Below are positions 4,367-5,252 of a stretch of DNA of 5,252 bases, piece after piece. The first letter of the stretch is position 1; each line of letters opens with the position of its first letter. The notes under the pieces were generated by a model. That model searched no databases, had not been told where the DNA came from, and was given only the letters and a program-made list of their open reading frames with translations. The stretch is from Candidatus Woesearchaeota archaeon (GTDB taxonomy: Archaea > Nanobdellota > Nanobdellia > SCGC-AAA011-G17 > JACPNG01): contig JACPNI010000014.1 in NCBI GenBank assembly GCA_016185555.1, positions 1-5,252 on the forward strand. The letters run 5' to 3'. Both the position numbers and the translations under genes were made by a program.

Positions 4367-4924
4367 CTAAATCTTAAATATCTCTTTAATATGACTCTCA
4401 GAAGATTCATATTCGGCGTCCCTTAATCTTCTATTGGCTTCTTTCCCTTGCAAATCTGTTGAGAAAATTATGGATAAATCATAAATTTTATTTAGAATTT
4501 CAGAAAGTCCTCCCATTCTCTTTCTGTAGGCTTCTTCATTACCAAACTTTAGTTTAATTGCTTGTTCATAAGAATCAGTATCTTGTTCTATAATTTCCTG
4601 AAAAAATTTAATTCTTGATTTTGTAAGTTCCTTTTCTAAGAAATCTCTTCCAGGAAAGGTTTCTATTCTACCAAAATAATCCATCTCCAACTTTACTGAA
4701 TCTACATATAAAAACGTAAGGTCTTTATCAGTTATAGATGAGCCATTTAGATCATATGCCTTTTTAACTAATAAACGAGTTTTTTCAACAGACCATTCTA
4801 TGGCTTTATTAATGAACTCTTCTATTTGTTCTTTTTTATATCCTTGAAGTTGTTCAAAGCCTTTTCTACAAACTCTTTCATTTGCTTTTCTTTCACTATC
4901 TAAAATTGATTCAAGTAGACTCAT
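4367..4924 (-). CDS. Helical protein of unknown function, 185 residues
   Basis: I do not recognise a family. The sequence is almost entirely helical and charged, beginning MSLLESILDSERKANERV. It has amphipathic helices at about 1-60, a middle segment with ITDKDLTFLYVDSVKLEMDYFGRIETFPGR (about 64-93), and further helices rich in K, E and I to the end (SHIKEIFKI). There are no membrane segments, signal peptide, cysteine clusters or nucleotide-binding loops; its single cysteine, C19, is near the N-terminus. The ATG at 4924 has no SD, but an AT-rich TATA-like element lies about 25 nt upstream, consistent with a leaderless start. The gene lies 86 nt before the 56-residue gene on the same strand, but that gene has its own promoter. 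It is divergent from the Tat-signal gene at 5085. Confidence 0.72.
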   Translation of the reverse strand: MSLLESILDSERKANERVCRKGFEQLQGYKKEQIEEFINKAIEWSVEKTRLLVKKAYDLNGSSITDKDLTFLYVDSVKLEMDYFGRIETFPGRDFLEKELTKSRIKFFQEIIEQDTDSYEQAIKLKFGNEEAYRKRMGGLSEILNKIYDLSIIFSTDLQGKEANRRLRDAEYESSESHIKEIFKI

Positions 4925-4943
4925 TTCTATTCCGTACTGATAA

Positions 4944-4954
4944 CTATTTTTAAA
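4944..4954 (-). promoter_or_regulatory. Candidate TATA box for the 185-residue protein
   Basis: TTTAAAAATAG on the minus strand is centred about 25 nt before the ATG at 4924, the same leaderless spacing seen for cca. The sequence is less TATA-like than the other promoters, so confidence is lower. Confidence 0.45.
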
Positions 4955-4961
4955 TTTTATG

Positions 4962-4998
4962 TATTAACATTATTTTGGAATACTGCATATTAACATTA
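4962..4998. repeat. Direct repeat of TATTAACATTA in the divergent intergenic region
   Basis: Two exact 11-bp copies, 4962-4972 and 4988-4998, have a 26-bp period and lie between the divergent genes at 4924 (-) and 5085 (+). The left copy lies just upstream of the minus-strand TATA box. Paired repeats in such a position often bind a regulator, here possibly one controlling one or both genes. A chance match in AT-rich DNA is possible. Confidence 0.45.
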
Positions 4999-5024
4999 GG
5001 ACAATACATTTGGGCTTTTGGCAT

Positions 5025-5040
5025 AGAAATGCTTTTAAAA
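5025..5040 (+). promoter_or_regulatory. Promoter of the Tat-signal gene
   Basis: A BRE-like AGAAATGC (5025-5032) is followed by TTTTAAAA (5033-5040). The predicted transcription start near 5062 gives a leader of about 23 nt that contains the SD GGAGG (5072-5076). This gene therefore has a leader, unlike its divergent neighbour. Confidence 0.55.
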
Positions 5041-5084
5041 GGATCAAAAATGTAGTTTAATACCAAATAGTGGAGGAATGAAAA

Positions 5085-5252
5085 ATGAATATACCAAGAA
5101 GAAAATTTTTAGGGGAGGGGCTGGGTATTATTAGTATTTTAGCCATGCCACAGATTGCAGGTTCACAGGAAATGTATGGTCTTAAGGAGTTCAGGGAATA
5201 TGCCGTATCGATATATAAAGAAGCGAAGAAGTATAGTGAGAAAGGGGTCGTT
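5085..5252 (+). CDS. Exported protein with twin-arginine signal, N-terminal fragment
   Basis: Only the first 56 codons are in the window; the frame is open at the right edge. The protein begins MNIPRRKFLGEG, a twin-arginine (Tat) motif with R5-R6, followed by a moderately hydrophobic stretch GLGIISILAMPQIAG (12-26) and a plausible cleavage region around AGSQ (25-28). The mature part starts as a charged helix, EFREYAVSIYKEAKKYSEKG. Tat substrates are exported folded, often with cofactors, but too little is visible to name the product. ATG at 5085 is supported by GGAGG (5072-5076), 8 nt upstream; another ATG at 5078 is in a different frame that soon stops. Confidence 0.8.
   Translation, partial: MNIPRRKFLGEGLGIISILAMPQIAGSQEMYGLKEFREYAVSIYKEAKKYSEKGVV

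Noticed and set aside
1..5252. CRISPR array or insertion sequence
   Set aside because: There are no regularly spaced long repeats, no transposase and no terminal inverted repeats.

Overview
The window looks archaeal. A tRNA gene carries introns bounded by bulge-helix-bulge (BHB) motifs and reads as an archaeal initiator tRNA-Met. There is an archaeal-type (class I) CCA-adding enzyme. Several genes have a TATA box about 25 nt before the start codon and no Shine-Dalgarno (SD) site, the mark of leaderless archaeal transcripts. The DNA is AT-rich outside the tRNA. The gene styles (small HPF-like protein, free-standing LAGLIDADG gene, many small unknown genes) suggest a DPANN-type lineage such as Woesearchaeota or Pacearchaeota, but that placement is inference.

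Layout. Positions 31-886 (+): two tandem paralogous small genes of unknown function, each with a strong SD and a shared CYIPGEWE motif. Positions 887-1341: an RNA-rich stretch with a hairpin/T-tract, an inverted repeat, an archaeal promoter, the intron-containing initiator tRNA-Met (1021-1163), then a long imperfect stem-loop and a T-rich tract. Positions 1342-1977 (+): a LAGLIDADG homing endonuclease. Positions 2140-2496 (+): a probable HPF/RaiA-like ribosome-associated protein, converging with and overlapping by 11 bp the CCA-adding enzyme (2486-3712, -). Positions 3795-4109 (+): a low-molecular-weight phosphatase-like protein, divergent from cca. Positions 4110-4280 (-): a 56-residue unknown protein. 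Positions 4367-4924 (-): an all-helical unknown protein. Positions 5085-5252 (+): the start of an exported protein with a twin-arginine signal, cut by the window edge.

The centre has a translation theme: initiator tRNA, a likely ribosome hibernation factor, and the enzyme that adds the CCA end this tRNA gene does not encode. The standout is the tRNA. Removing three introns of 29, 26 and 13 nt, each in an exact BHB geometry, gives a 75-nt initiator tRNA with A1-U72 and the three G-C pairs of the anticodon stem. One intron lies inside that GGG signature and one lies in the D-loop. A second notable point is that cca and the 56-residue gene share a nearly identical core promoter at the same distance from their start codons.
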